A stretch of 31,309 nt of DNA from Schoenoplectus triqueter (taxonomy: Eukaryota > Streptophyta > Magnoliopsida > Poales > Cyperaceae): positions 1 through 31,309 of the forward strand of contig CAXKVV010001945.1 of NCBI GenBank assembly GCA_964058805.1, in the 5' to 3' direction. The position numbers and the translations under genes were made by a program. The number at the start of each line of letters is the position of its first letter. The first letter of the stretch is position 1. Below are positions 22,433 through 31,309 of the stretch, in pieces. Below the pieces are notes generated by a model. It was not told where the DNA came from. It made no database searches and saw only the letters and a list, made by a program, of their open reading frames with translations.

Positions 22433-22434
<2 letters not shown>
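22077..22434. mobile_element. Fold-back MITE, family A copy 2 (complete)
   Basis: The terminal inverted repeat GGTTGACTAAAATACAACGC starts at 22077 and ends inverted at 22434. The arms pair for over 110 bp each, leaving a central loop. The left arm carries an extra 26 bp (a GCACGGATGCACCCGTGC hairpin and a second AACGCGTT) absent from the right arm. Perfect TA repeats flank both sides (about 22063-22076 and 22435-22466). TA is thus the likely target, either within an existing microsatellite or duplicated on insertion. Confidence 0.85.

Positions 22435-22466
<32 letters not shown>
22435..22466. repeat. (TA)n microsatellite
   Basis: About 16 TA units lie directly right of family A copy 2. Confidence 0.9.
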
Positions 22467-22470
<4 letters not shown>

Positions 22471-22821
22471 TCTGAGACCGAATTTCAAATTAGATCCAAG
22501 CTAGCAGCAACAAAACAAGCCCCACTCATACCTTTTTTCTCATTTTTTCTTTTAATTACCCAAAATAAAATTGGTTATATCGCCTTTTGTTTGGTTAAAC
22601 TCTTTCAACCCTTGAAATGATTTCACATTAACGTCATCGATTAGTTCAATAATTGGAAGTGACATATTCAACTCCACTTGAAAAATAGAGGAAGAATTTA
22701 TGCATAATCGATACTTGCACTCCATGTTTTAAACAAAATCATGCTATGTTCATATTAATGCTCATTCACTCCATAATGTTAATATGTAGCTCATAATTGT
22801 TTATATCTGAATTTAAAATTA

Positions 22822-23291
22822 CTAGCTATATACCCGCGCGTTGCAGCAGAATTTTTTATTTAAACATTAAAATATTATAAGATAAAAAAATTCACATTTA
22901 TCTAATATTAAATTATAAATTCACCACATTATAGAGAAAATATATAATAAAGACTATATTTAATCTTGGATGAGATTTTTGCACAATATGAGTTAATGAT
23001 TCATGATTTTTATGGAAAGAAAAGTAAATTATTCTAACATATATTATCACCATTAATTCCTTACCAAATATGCACAAAGTTGCTAAATAAAAAATAAAAA
23101 TTATGGAAATAATAGTATATAAGGGAAAGAAATAGAGAGAAAGAGATGATCAATGGACGCGATCACATACGTTCGATCAACCAACAATAAATATTATCCG
23201 TCTAATTAAGGGATAAAATGGGTATAATAAAATTTTACAATGACAAAAAATGAACCCTCCAATTCTTAGATGCTTTATATAATAGTATAGA
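22822..23291 (-). mobile_element. Small non-autonomous Helitron
   Basis: Read on the minus strand, the element begins TCTATACTATTATATAAAG (from 23291) and ends GCTGCAACGCGCGGGTATATAGCTAG (to 22822). It is preceded by A and followed by T. The TC start, CTAG end, A/T host site and GC-rich CGCGCG segment close to the 3' end match the known Helitron pattern. Length is about 470 bp with no coding capacity. The 3' hairpin is weak, so the call rests mainly on the termini. Confidence 0.6.
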
Positions 23292-23329
23292 TTTTATTCC
23301 TTGTATGCAAATTACAAATTGATAGGTAA

Positions 23330-23593
23330 CCCCCCCCCCTTCTAAGCCCAAAAAACAACCATAACTTTCATCTCGGCTTGTTTATCCCGGCCTATTTCCT
23401 TTCTAACATTAGTGAAGCTCATTAAGCTAGTTTAGTAGACGTGACTTTTAAAGGTCGTTCAGTCATTATGCCAGAAACCTATATAAGGTGGTGTTCACAT
23501 CTTCTGCAGAGTTTTTTATGGTGTGCTTTGCATCCGAACTGTTTGATCAGCGATCAATGTTTCTGATTTAATGAAATGACACCCCCCCCCCCC
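23330..23593. repeat. Two poly(C) runs
   Basis: There are ten C at 23330-23339 and twelve C at 23582-23593 in otherwise ordinary spacer (23292-24310), where no gene was recognised. Confidence 0.8.
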
Positions 23594-24310
23594 AGCAAAT
23601 CATAATAACATCCACGGCCGTTGTGATTTAATCTAACATTTCAGATTAAATCTGCCGAGAATACCCTAAGGTGAAGGTAAACACTCCAAGGGAATTTAGG
23701 CATCTCATATACACAAACACACTTCCTCTTTCACCACGGATTAGTCTATACTAGGATGTGTTACATTTTTTTTGGCATTTTCTTGTTTATGGACATTCCT
23801 CAACATTGTATTAGTTTGACAACCATGAAGCAATTAATAATTTTCAAAATATGGAGAAAAAAATGTAATTTATAATGAAGATTGATAAAATATACGCAAA
23901 TTTCAAAATTGATCACGTGACATGAGATTATAATAGTTCATATTTAACAGTATTTGACAAAGTACTAAATTATACATATATTTCATAACTATAAAAATAT
24001 ACACAACCAATCTGTAAGACAACAAAAGTCAAAAAGTATTTTTTAGACCATTTTTTTTAATTTTTATCATGATTTGAGAAGGCACTTTTTAGATTTCAAG
24101 GGCTCCTTACCTTATTTTTTTTAATAATCATAAAAAGGAAGTTCAAGCTATAATTTTCCCGAATAAGTAACATCACGGTTTTTAGAAATTTTATTTTAGT
24201 ATAATAGAATATAAACAATTCTAATAAACTATAAACACTTCCATAAAAATAAAAATTGATACACACAAGACTATTAATGACCACTTCATAAGCTTTGCTC
24301 TTTGTTTTTA
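23594..24310. other. AT-rich spacer
   Basis: No gene, RNA or bounded repeat was recognised. Confidence 0.5.
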
Positions 24311-24313
24311 TCA

Positions 24314-24753
24314 GTGCTTTAAAATGCGGTCCATGAGACCGCTTATGTGTATGCGGTGATCGGACCATACTCAGAATAATATGTTATTTTGATCTAGTAT
24401 GCATTTTGTGCAGTCCAGTATGTAGTCTGTGCGGTCCAGTATGCAGTATATATTATATAAAAGCTAAAAAAACTCGTCTAATATATGACATATATCATAA
24501 AAAAAATTTTAAAAAATACCTTAAAAATTTAGAAAAATAATATGTACTTATTGAGATTCGAACTTGCACAAATGTGCTATTATATAAATATTGAAATAAC
24601 TAGACCATCTTTTTCTTTTCTAATATTATATACTCATTTTCGTTATATTATAGATATAAAATATGTATATTAAACTCCGCATAATAATCCGTATATGCGA
24701 TATGCGATGATCATTCACACGCATATTTGAAAATCGTATTTCAAATTATTGGT
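24314..24753. mobile_element. Degenerate inverted-repeat element with internal tRNA-like segment
   Basis: The left edge has TTTAAAATGCGGTCCATGAG and TGTGTATGCGGTGATC. The right edge has an approximate inverse (GATCATTCACACGCATATTTG and CGTATTTCAAATT). Between them a minus-strand stretch (24610 down to about 24552) reads AGATGGTCTAGTTATTTC..GTTCGAATCTC. It resembles the A and B boxes of a tRNA at tRNA-like spacing. The edges are diverged, so the superfamily is uncertain. Confidence 0.35.
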
Positions 24754-24760
24754 TTTTGCA

Positions 24761-25022
24761 CACGGAAGGGGCAAGGACAACTGAACTCTTGCAAAAAAAA
24801 TTTGTAGTTATGTGCTTCTGTAAAGAAAAAAAAACGTTTAGAATAATTTGCTTAAGCTCTAATTTCTAAAAAAAATTGATAGTATACCACTTTGGGAAAA
24901 AAATTCAAAATTATACTTTCATATTAAAAATTATAAAAATATATTAACTTTAAAAAATTATAATATTATGTCTATTCTAAAAAAAATTGCGAACCGCAAC
25001 TTGTAAACCTGGCACTGCCCCT
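24761..25022. mobile_element. Degenerate short element (GGGGGCAGA-like family)
   Basis: The left edge CACACGGAAGGGGCAAGG and the right edge CCTGGCACTGCCCCTG are roughly inverted, around AT-rich filler with A-runs. The edge style resembles 2893-3105 and 25412-25705. No coding capacity. Confidence 0.35.
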
Positions 25023-25120
25023 GATTATATTGGCCAATTAAATATTCTGCATTATTATTGAAGTGTTAGAGTGAAATCCAAATTCTTTCTAGCTGGGGAG
25101 ATTTGTGTGTGTGTTTATTT

Positions 25121-25144
25121 GGGGGGGGGGGGGGGGGGGGGGGG
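25121..25144 (+). repeat. Poly(G) run of 24
   Basis: Twenty-four consecutive G follow a short (TG)n run (about 25105-25114). It can form a G-quadruplex and is prone to length error in sequencing. The rest of 25023-25411 holds no recognised gene. Confidence 0.9.
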
Positions 25145-25411
25145 CTTCCCCTATTGATTTATTGATTTAGGGGATTTTTTCATGGTGTTTCGCGAAGATT
25201 TTTGTTATTTCAAAAAATCTACCCCTACTTTGGTTCTAGGGTGTCATCAGCGTGCGTGTCATCCGGCGTTCGGATATTTATTTGATTTATTAAAAAATAA
25301 AATTTGTGTAGTAAAAAAAATAAAAAATTTAACATAAATATTCTATTTTCTTAATTCGGACATTTCCTACTGATTTTTATTTTTGTTTCTGCTTCTGCTT
25401 CTAACTTATAA

Positions 25412-25705
25412 GCGGGGGCAGATTTTTTTTTTTCTTTTTTGGGATACCCCTAATGATTTATATAAACGTTCATGGACATTTTGAAAATTAATTATATTTG
25501 TACAGAAATTACCGATTGGCTCTCTTTTATGAAAATTGGTTGTCTTTATTTTTTTTAAAAATATCTATATTGCATATAATATTTATTTTTTTGCTTATGC
25601 TGACATTATAGTTTAAAATCTATTTAATATTTATATTATATTTAATGATTTTTTTTTTATCACATCAACCCGCCTCACCATAGTCAATTTCGGCTCCGTC
25701 CTGCT
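25412..25705. mobile_element. Degenerate short element (GGGGGCAGA-like family)
   Basis: The left edge AAGCGGGGGCAGATTTTTTT and the right edge AATTTCGGCTCCGTCCTGCT are partial inverses of the kind seen in non-autonomous plant DNA elements. The interior is AT-rich and non-coding. Confidence 0.35.
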
Positions 25706-25752
25706 AATTGTACGTACCCAGCAAGATGTATATCACCTACACACATTACTAA

Positions 25753-26782
25753 CTTTTCTTTTGGTAAAAGACAATAGGCATCTAGATTAATATACATTAA
25801 ATATTACATACATCACAAACAGCAGAGAATATTACAACTGAGGAAATGTAGGAAAAAATGTTTTTCCTCTCTCCTCACAAATTAACAGCTAACATGTTCT
25901 TCAGCTCGGAAAAAATGCCATGCCAATATGCCATCGTCCCTTGTTTATACATCCTCCAGTCCATATCCAAAGGTGGGTAGCTTGAAGCCATCAACTTTGT
26001 AGGCAGCAAACAATCTGTTAGAATATAGTCACTTCTGTGCATCCTCTTTGCCGGATTGCCTCAATTGCAAGTTGAAGTGCTCGTAATTCAGAATGAAATG
26101 GGGATTGAGCTTGAAAATGTACCACCTCATATTCAATCAAAACCTGGCCATGATATAAAATATATGCTGCACCTCCTTCATAAGGTGAAGAGTAAGAGCC
26201 ATCTATCTGACATTGCAACCTTGAATTCGGTACTGGAATTAGAGCACCAGTTTGTTCATACCAGGCCTCCTCACCTTGTGATGTGTAAGACGGCTTGTGA
26301 GTTGTGAGGAAATTTTCTGAGTTGAGAAAAAGAACTTGCCATGGTAATAACACTTCTCACATTGGGAGCTTTGCCCTCATACAAGCACGCACACCTACCC
26401 TTCCACAGGGGCCAGGGGCCATAGAGTTTCTGCAAATAATTTGAAATCTTGCAGTGATAGCACCTGATTTATCCATATCAGAATCTGAGAGAAGTCATTT
26501 GGCAATACATGAACATGAAGACCCAACGGGGATATAAGCCATACCGCCCGAGCAAAATCACAGAAGAAAAGAACATGAGTAGTGGAATCAGTACCTTGGC
26601 CACAAAGAGCACATGGAGGTGTTTGTCGTCTCAAATGACGCGCCAAGGTTTCCCCGATCGGTAAACCATGTTGAGATGCCCGTCAAAGAAATAGTTGTAT
26701 ACAGGGTGAGATATCTTTGCTTTGCCAAATTATCTTCCAAACAGGTACTAATAGTGAAGGCTGAACCCTTTGCATTCGCAAC
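25753..26782 (-). pseudogene. LINE-type retrotransposon relic, 3' part (zf-RVT and RNase H)
   Basis: Minus strand. A zf-RVT zinc knuckle lies at 26646-26395: CALCG, then TTHVLFFCDFARAVW, a CX2C..HX4C pattern. Just upstream, VWKIIWQ and CIQLFL, a stop and RASQHGLPIGETLARHL match the segment before the knuckle, with TGA where Trp is expected. An RNase H domain follows at about 26353-25890. CQIDGSYSSPYEGGAAYIL holds the first Asp, FHSELRALQLAIEAI the catalytic Glu, and TDCLL the third acidic site, reached only after a frameshift near 26019. The strand ends in a short A-rich tail (to 25753), as expected for a LINE 3' end. The order knuckle then RNase H is typical of plant LINE-derived sequences. 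Stops and frameshifts make it non-functional. The upstream part continues beyond the inserted CACTA element at 30487. Confidence 0.85.
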
Positions 26783-27977
26783 CACTACAAGAAACAGGGG
26801 TTATAGCAAGATCATCAGGTTTTGCCCAAAGTCGATATAGATGTAGCAAAATTTAGTAGCAAGACCCTGTTTGATCTTGTTATATCTAATCTAGTAAGGT
26901 TCTATAGCAAGAGAGATTTCTTCTCTTGGTAAACATCGGGAATGTGTGTAGCAAATTAGCTAAACCCCATTCTTTGGCATATTGCAAGATCAAACGATGT
27001 TGCTAACTTGCTTTTCATTATGTAGATGATAGATGAAATGACAGAAAAGGTAATGTGACGTCATAGCTGTAGTTCTTTACAACACATGAAGGACCATCTA
27101 GCTACATGATAACGTCTTGTTGATTTTATAATTTTTTATATTTTTGTATATACGGTAAAATTCAACCTATTTTATTAGTTTGTAATTATACTAATAAAAT
27201 TCAAGCTATTTTATTAAAACGAAAATGACATAAAACTCAATTTAATTAAGATATAAAAAATATATTATTGTACAAATACAATAAAGTACAATTTAACAAA
27301 ATATTTCATACTAACTTGATTATCCAAATTACATTCTTAATACCGTAATTTGATATCTTCATAAACCATTTAGACAAATGATATCTCCATACGATGCTTC
27401 ATTGTGATACATGACATCTTCAATCCATGTCAAAGTTTAGATCCTAGAGGCAATAAAACATAAAAAAGTAGAACTATTTTAGTGTTCTTTTTAACATGAT
27501 CAATTTTCATTAAGTATATATTTGTACAGATATTAAGAAAAAAAATTCACAAGACTTGATACAAACAGACCTTAAGTTGACATGTTCATCAAATATTAGA
27601 CCACACCTCCACCTGTTCAAATCAACAAATATCTGTAATTTTCGATTGTGCTACTTGTTGGAGGTCTAACACGGTTTCTGAACAGATACAATTGTAGTAC
27701 CATTTTTTATCCATAATTTATACAACTCTGCATTATGCTTCAGATTTTAAGATAGTCACTAATTTTAGATTAATTTGTTTGGTTAACTTTGGAGAATATC
27801 TACCGCAAACCAAGTTGTATTGTATGGCTTTGATTCACAAAAATTATCTACTAAGTTATGATAGAAGCAACAACAATGCTACTTCAACGAACTTCTTTGA
27901 TTTTTTTTTTCAAAATAAGATAGAAAAAGAAGAATCAAGAATGCATAGAAATATAAACAACAAATGACAATAATTAC

Positions 27978-28080
27978 CTATGAAATCACTAAACCAATTA
28001 TGGAGCTTTTGTTTGATTGCCATTCTTTCTCTTATCCCATACAACATGCTATCTAACAAGTCTTTTTTTTTCAATAAGCC
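27978..28080 (-). pseudogene. Exon-like island C inside the CACTA element
   Basis: Minus strand: acceptor TTTTGCAG before 28080, donor ATAG|GTAATTA after 27978, 103 nt. The open frame reads GLLKKKDLLDSMLYG and then IRERMAIKQKLHNWFSDFI, amphipathic and charged. This looks like a real internal exon of a host gene, but I do not recognise the family. It could be a captured fragment or part of an element gene. Confidence 0.4.
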
Positions 28081-28737
28081 CTGCAAAATCAGGGAATTAA
28101 ACAATAAGCCCTTCACAACATGTCATCGAACAAGTCTCTTCTTTTCTAAAAAAATGTGCACGGATCTTAGTAGCGAGAAGCTTACTTTTTAAATTGACAA
28201 GCAAGTACTCCAGATTCCTTTGGTTGATATCCTCCAGATTTCTTTGTTTATATCAGCCACAAAAGCATACTAAAATTAATACGCCAACAACCATGTTGTC
28301 TTACAGTAGTCAAACTTATAGTTTCTTTAAGTTTTCATATATTGTAACAAATTTTAGAAAAAAATAATAATATAACAAATAAGAACTAGTGTTAGGAAGA
28401 TGAATAACATACCAAGGAGCAATGTGGTTTAGTAATAATGAATCAATAAGCCTAGAACATAAGATAGAACTCAAATAACATTTGAGCTAACTTTAGACTC
28501 ATCTAAAATATGTAATTGAAAGCACAATACGTAAAATCCTGAATTAGAAATTAACCAGAAAATTTCCTAAAAAAATTCAAGTGGACCTTTAAGGCTTTAA
28601 CATATCTACCTAGTACTTTGATTTAAAAAGTAAATTTTGGCCTCATGGTTAGAAATCCTACAACCAAAAGCACTTGTATATGTTTTTTTTAGTCATTTTC
28701 AGTTCTTGTGCATAAAACTATGATGTTCTTGAATTAC

Positions 28738-28838
28738 CCCTTCATCTTAAAGAAAGCGCCAGTATCTAATTGAATTACCAAACTAAAGGCACTAGCAGCA
28801 AGAGCTCCATTTGGATGAAATACACATGCACCAAGGGC
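28738..28838 (-). pseudogene. Exon-like island B inside the CACTA element
   Basis: Minus strand: acceptor ATTTCAG before 28838, donor GG|GTAATT after 28738, 101 nt. The frame reads ALGACVFHPNGALAASAF and then SLVIQLDTGAFFKMK. The FHPNGALAAS phrase recalls WD40 blades (FHPDGxLAAS), but the usual WD ending is absent, so the match is weak. Possibly an exon from the same source as islands A and C. Confidence 0.35.
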
Positions 28839-29807
28839 CTGAAATTTAATCATGCTAACTAGAAGCTACAACAATAAGTCAATTAATTAGGACATACTAA
28901 GAAATGAGATATTATAATAAACCTAATTAAGTTAGTGAACCCAACTGACACATCACCAGGACTAGAACTATACAAGAGACAACTTTGTTGTATTGGCAGG
29001 TTAACCTAAACAGTAAACATATTAAGTTTCAATAAAAAACCAATAATGATTTTTATACAATCAATCAAGGGAAAAAAACAACAACACAAATAAGCAATAA
29101 CTAGCAACAATCAACACCAAGGGCCTCTAAGGTGGTTCTGATTTGGTATCAGTCCAAGCAACAACATAAGTAGCCAGAAGACAATGCAACATGCCTGGGC
29201 TTAGTCCTAGTTAGCCACAACAGAGAAGCACGCAATGAAAGACAACATAAGCCAAACAAAACAACACGGATAAGGGTTTAGCAAGCATCAATTAATCAAC
29301 ATAGCAGAACACAAAGGCTAAAAAGGAAAAGGGGAAGGAAGTAGGAATTACTACCAATGAGTCAAGCCAATAACTGTCGGTCAGGAAATGACTTCTTACC
29401 TGTGAGGAAGTATCCTATGAGTTAGTACTGGTCTTTTAATTTTGGTTGCCAAACAAAATTAAAATAACTCATAAGTACACATGCATCTCCAAATTCTTTC
29501 TTTTGAAATGATTTCGAGTTTGATTTCCATCCAATGTACAGGAATTAGAGCCTAGCATAATGAAATAAATACGGCTGAAAATAACAATTCAGATTTCACT
29601 ATTGTTCTAGCATTTCTTCTTGAGAAAATTTATAGAGCTGAACTAACTATTGGATTTAATGTTTTTCAAATAAATATGAAATAACCTTAAAGGAAATCAC
29701 AGACTTCCTGACTAATTGCGCCTCCATCTTACCGCATAAAAATTGACCTGAAATTTCAAAAAAAATATAAAAAAAAATGAATATGCTACTGTGAGAAAAA
29801 AGATGAC

Positions 29808-29969
29808 CTTATCTTGATGGAAGCGGGGAATGGATGGAGGGTTTGAGTGCGAGAACATCCTAAGCACGTTGACCGGCTCAAGGCATTTAGCTAGGCGTAG
29901 CACTGTTCGGAGTGTCTCTTCTACTGGGAGATCTCCTACCCTGACTCCTGAGTCTGATTCAACAATAGC
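29808..29969 (-). pseudogene. Exon-like island A inside the CACTA element
   Basis: Minus strand: acceptor-like ACTAG before 29969, donor AAG|GTCATC after 29808, 162 nt, 54 codons without a stop. It reads AIVESDSGVRVGDLPVEET, then LRTVLRLAKCLEPVNVLRMF, then SHSNPPSIPRFHQDK. Composition is clearly more coding-like and GC-richer than its surroundings. Upstream on the minus strand (about 29970-30180) is C/T-rich sequence that could be a leader. The protein family is not recognised. Confidence 0.4.
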
Positions 29970-30486
29970 CTAGTTGTCAGGGCCCACCACCCACCAGTGC
30001 TTTATGTCATTATTTGGAGAGGAAAAGTTAAGGGAGTGACATTTCTAGAGCACGGTTGTGCGAACCCGTGATTTCACGAGGAGATATCAAGATTGAATTT
30101 GAACGGAGGAGGAGAGGGTTCGGCTGATTTGGGGAGTCCGAGTGAGGGTTAAAATGAGGGTTCGACAAATTTGGGGAGGAAAAATGAGGCGATTGGTGTT
30201 TGGTTAAAATATCTGATGAAAAAAAAAATTGGCGGGGGGAGGGGGGATGGAGGGAAATAGAAATTTGGGTAAATTTGGTTAAAATATCTGATGGAAAATT
30301 GGTCTTGCAAATTGGTGTTGCGAGATAGTTTTAATTGACAATAGAAGATAAAATTTGAAAAGTTGTATCATATTTGCTACAGGAGGATTGGTCTTGCATA
30401 CTTGTTTTGCAAAAGTAGTGAAATAGCAAGATCAAATAAAATCTCTAATAGAGTTTTTCTTGCTAAAACCCTATTTTGTTGTAGTG

Positions 30487-30725
30487 AACAAGGTATAAAT
30501 TTTCCAACTGTGAGCTCCCCATTTCTAGCCACTGTGAAAATCAGACGGTCTGGTATGCCCCTCTGGATAGGACGTGTAGGGATAGTAACCACAATATAAA
30601 AAGCCAAATGAAACCCCAAATACGAAATAAGCTTCTCAGTATTCCAATTACCAGTGCTAGCATTCAGTAAATCCTTAATCTTGATGCGTCTAAGGAATGA
30701 AATACACTTAAAAGACCATCACATC
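30487..30725 (-). pseudogene. LINE-type retrotransposon relic, upstream part
   Basis: Minus strand, separated from the 3' part by the CACTA insertion. It reads RIKDLLNASTGNWNTEKLIS, then IPTRPIQRGIPDRLIFTVAR and NGELTVGKF. This matches the plant LINE segment that precedes the zinc knuckle (DLL..TGxWN..L, then IPxxxxGxPDRLIW..xxNGxYTVxS). Across the insertion site the frame does not continue cleanly into the downstream part, so it also carries an indel. The reverse transcriptase core is not present in the window; the relic appears 5'-truncated near 30725. Confidence 0.75.
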
Positions 30726-31053
30726 ACGATTCGGATAATAAAATTCTAATTATTTGGTTTGATTTATTTCATTTATTTGCAGTTGCTTGAAGTTTGTTCC
30801 AACATGTTTAATAACGAGCTGATATCATCATATGATTCTGATGTAATACATTAATTTACTTTTGAACTTGGTTTCACACGCTGGAGTTTGGAAACTATAT
30901 ATAATCTCAAATTAATGATCTGACAAACTAATATTAATTTCAAAGCTTACACAAATATGCTATTACGAACCAACTCGTCTCTATTTATAACAGCCGTAGT
31001 AAATGCATGCTACTTTATAAGCGTTTTAGTTTTCATATATTCCCCTCCTATCT
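30726..31053. other. Spacer, nothing recognised
   Basis: No gene or bounded element was seen between the LINE relic and the terminal repeat at the window edge. Confidence 0.5.
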
Positions 31054-31309
31054 AGGGCCGTGAAAATGGTCGGTTCGGTCAAAACCGATCCAATAATTCC
31101 AAACCAAAATTTATTTCGGTTAACAAAAACATAACCGATCCATCCAATTAAAAATCATAAACTGATCAACAATCGATCCAAAGTAACTGAAATTTATTTC
31201 GGTTTGTTTGGTTAAATCGGAATTTAATTGTATACTAATTACAATCTGATAAAACGAAAAAAAAACTCCAATAAACTACATTAAAATAGATAGAAGAGGA
31301 TAAATGACT
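31054..31309. mobile_element. hAT-like terminal region running off the window
   Basis: CTAGGGCCGTGAAAATGGTC starts a series of CGGTTCGGT, AAAACCGATCC and TTATTTCGGTT repeats. A TAGGG..GTG start followed by CGGTT-rich subterminal repeats is typical of plant hAT-type elements. The other end lies outside the window, so length and coding content are unknown. Confidence 0.4.

Larger units (their letters stand above)
26783..30486. mobile_element. CACTA (En/Spm) element, complete, 3,704 bp, probably non-autonomous
   Basis: The left end is CACTACAAGAAACAGGGGTT and the inverted right end is CACTACAACAAAATAGGGTT. The first 29 bases of the two ends differ at five sites. AAC flanks both sides (26780-26782 and 30487-30489), the 3-bp target duplication expected of CACTA insertions. 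Subterminal copies of TAGCAAGAT or ATCTTGCTA recur in the outer few hundred bases on both sides (near 26802, 26860, 26908, 30303, 30395, 30423, 30458), matching the transposase-binding arrays known in this superfamily. I see no TNPD-like transposase, so it likely depends on a partner for movement. It interrupts a LINE relic and is therefore younger than it. The interior holds exon-like islands on the minus strand. Confidence 0.9.

Noticed and set aside
22145..22471. 108-codon minus-strand reading frame rich in Lys, Ile and Asn
   Set aside because: It lies wholly within fold-back family A copy 2 and the adjoining TA tract. The composition is that of AT-rich palindromic DNA, with no domain.
30363..30599. 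Plus-strand 78-codon reading frame across the CACTA right end
   Set aside because: It spans the transposon boundary and is the antisense of the LINE relic, so it cannot be an old gene.
1..31309. CRISPR array, bacterial operon or phage-type system
   Set aside because: No spaced direct repeats of that kind, no ribosome-binding sites or compact coding, and clear spliceosomal intron and plant transposon features instead.

Overview
The window is nuclear DNA from a flowering plant, most likely a eudicot. The reasons are an AT-rich background, one intron-containing gene for a plant-specific trihelix transcription factor, and relics of typical plant transposons (CACTA, plant-LINE, Helitron, plant-mobile-domain and MITE types). 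The species cannot be told from the sequence.

Layout. Positions 1-6.1 kb are AT-rich spacer with a 185-bp tandem duplication, an unexplained GC-richer island (1.38-1.86 kb), a degenerate transposon, a small GC-richer patch with two G-boxes and a TGACGTCA site (3.42-3.6 kb), about 700 bp of imperfect ATT microsatellite, and a 136-bp direct duplication. The only convincing host gene follows: a two-exon GT-2-type trihelix factor, CDS 6602-7161 joined to 7585-9037 (670 aa). It has a CT-rich leader, a short upstream ORF and AATAAA signals after 9.47 kb. From 9.7 to 15.3 kb I see only AT-rich spacer and a small fold-back. At 15.3-17.1 kb lies a heavily stopped plant-mobile-domain (PMD) pseudogene. 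At 18.15-18.49 kb are CACTA-like subterminal repeats.

From 19.7 to 22.5 kb there is a dense run of palindromic, MITE-like elements, mostly abutting (TA)n tracts and nearly head to tail. A small Helitron (22822-23291, minus strand) and several degenerate elements follow.

The right end shows a resolved nesting. A LINE-type relic on the minus strand (zinc-knuckle zf-RVT plus RNase H) is split by a 3,704-bp CACTA element (26783-30486) with matching termini and a 3-bp AAC target duplication. Inside the CACTA are three minus-strand islands that look like exons with splice signals, so it may carry captured host gene fragments. The window ends inside another element terminus.

The trihelix gene is the only apparently functional gene. 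The rest records repeated transposition and decay around it. I did not find a clearly new multi-gene system. The best candidates for something undescribed are the TA-tract fold-back cluster and the exon-like cargo of the CACTA element.
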